This document shows, one piece after another, positions 12,743 through 12,744 of a stretch of DNA of 12,744 nucleotides. The position numbers and the translations under genes are program-made. Numbering within the stretch: the first letter of the stretch is position 1; the number at the start of each line of letters is the position of its first letter. The notes under the pieces were generated by a model. It saw nothing but the letters and a program-made list of their open reading frames with translations. It was not told the origin of the DNA and searched no databases. Source of the DNA: JBQCDV01 sp051960855 (GTDB lineage: Bacteria; Actinomycetota; Actinomycetes; JAJZTN01); assembly GCA_051960855.1 (NCBI GenBank), contig JBQCDV010000209.1, positions 1 through 12,744 on the forward strand. Direction: 5' to 3'.

Positions 12743-12744
12743 CT

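Overview
The window is GC-rich DNA, with GTG starts and a strong G/C bias at third codon positions. It encodes a FadE5-type acyl-CoA dehydrogenase, a DevS/DevR-like two-component pair and a DUF6458-like small membrane protein. Together these point to an actinobacterial chromosome; I cannot name the genus. No tRNA, rRNA, CRISPR array, insertion sequence or phage gene is visible, and coding density is high.

Layout, left to right. Positions 1-29 (minus) hold only the first codons of an aldehyde dehydrogenase-like gene. At 92-514 (minus) is a DoxX-like membrane protein. At 702-911 (minus) is a 69-residue two-helix membrane protein, followed by a strong terminator hairpin at 634-672. At 1079-2914 (minus) is fadE5, preceded by a nucleoside hydrolase-family gene (2993-3994, minus). 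Two copies of an imperfect palindrome lie in opposite orientation around the junction of these two genes. Divergent from the hydrolase, 4164-5117 (plus) encodes a protein made almost entirely of four cold-shock domains, which is unusual for bacteria. A small DUF4440/SnoaL-like protein follows (5294-5647, plus).

The right half (5711-12239, minus) reads as one six-gene transcription unit. Its order is a NarL/DevR-type response regulator, a DevS-type two-GAF histidine kinase, a lipoprotein solute-binding protein, two permeases and an ATPase. Three junctions are 4-base GTGA stop/start overlaps, and the kinase-to-binding-protein gap is about 11 bases. The transporter resembles the uncharacterised YnjBCD family, but with two separate permeases. 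The first GAF domain keeps the His (H144) and Tyr (Y166) that match the haem ligand and distal Tyr of mycobacterial DevS. A gas- or redox-sensing two-component system therefore seems to be built into the same operon as an ABC importer of unknown substrate. The window ends inside a membrane-protein gene (12332-12742, minus), separated from the operon by a perfect 15-bp hairpin.

The two items most worth follow-up are the sensor-plus-transporter operon and the tetra-cold-shock-domain protein.
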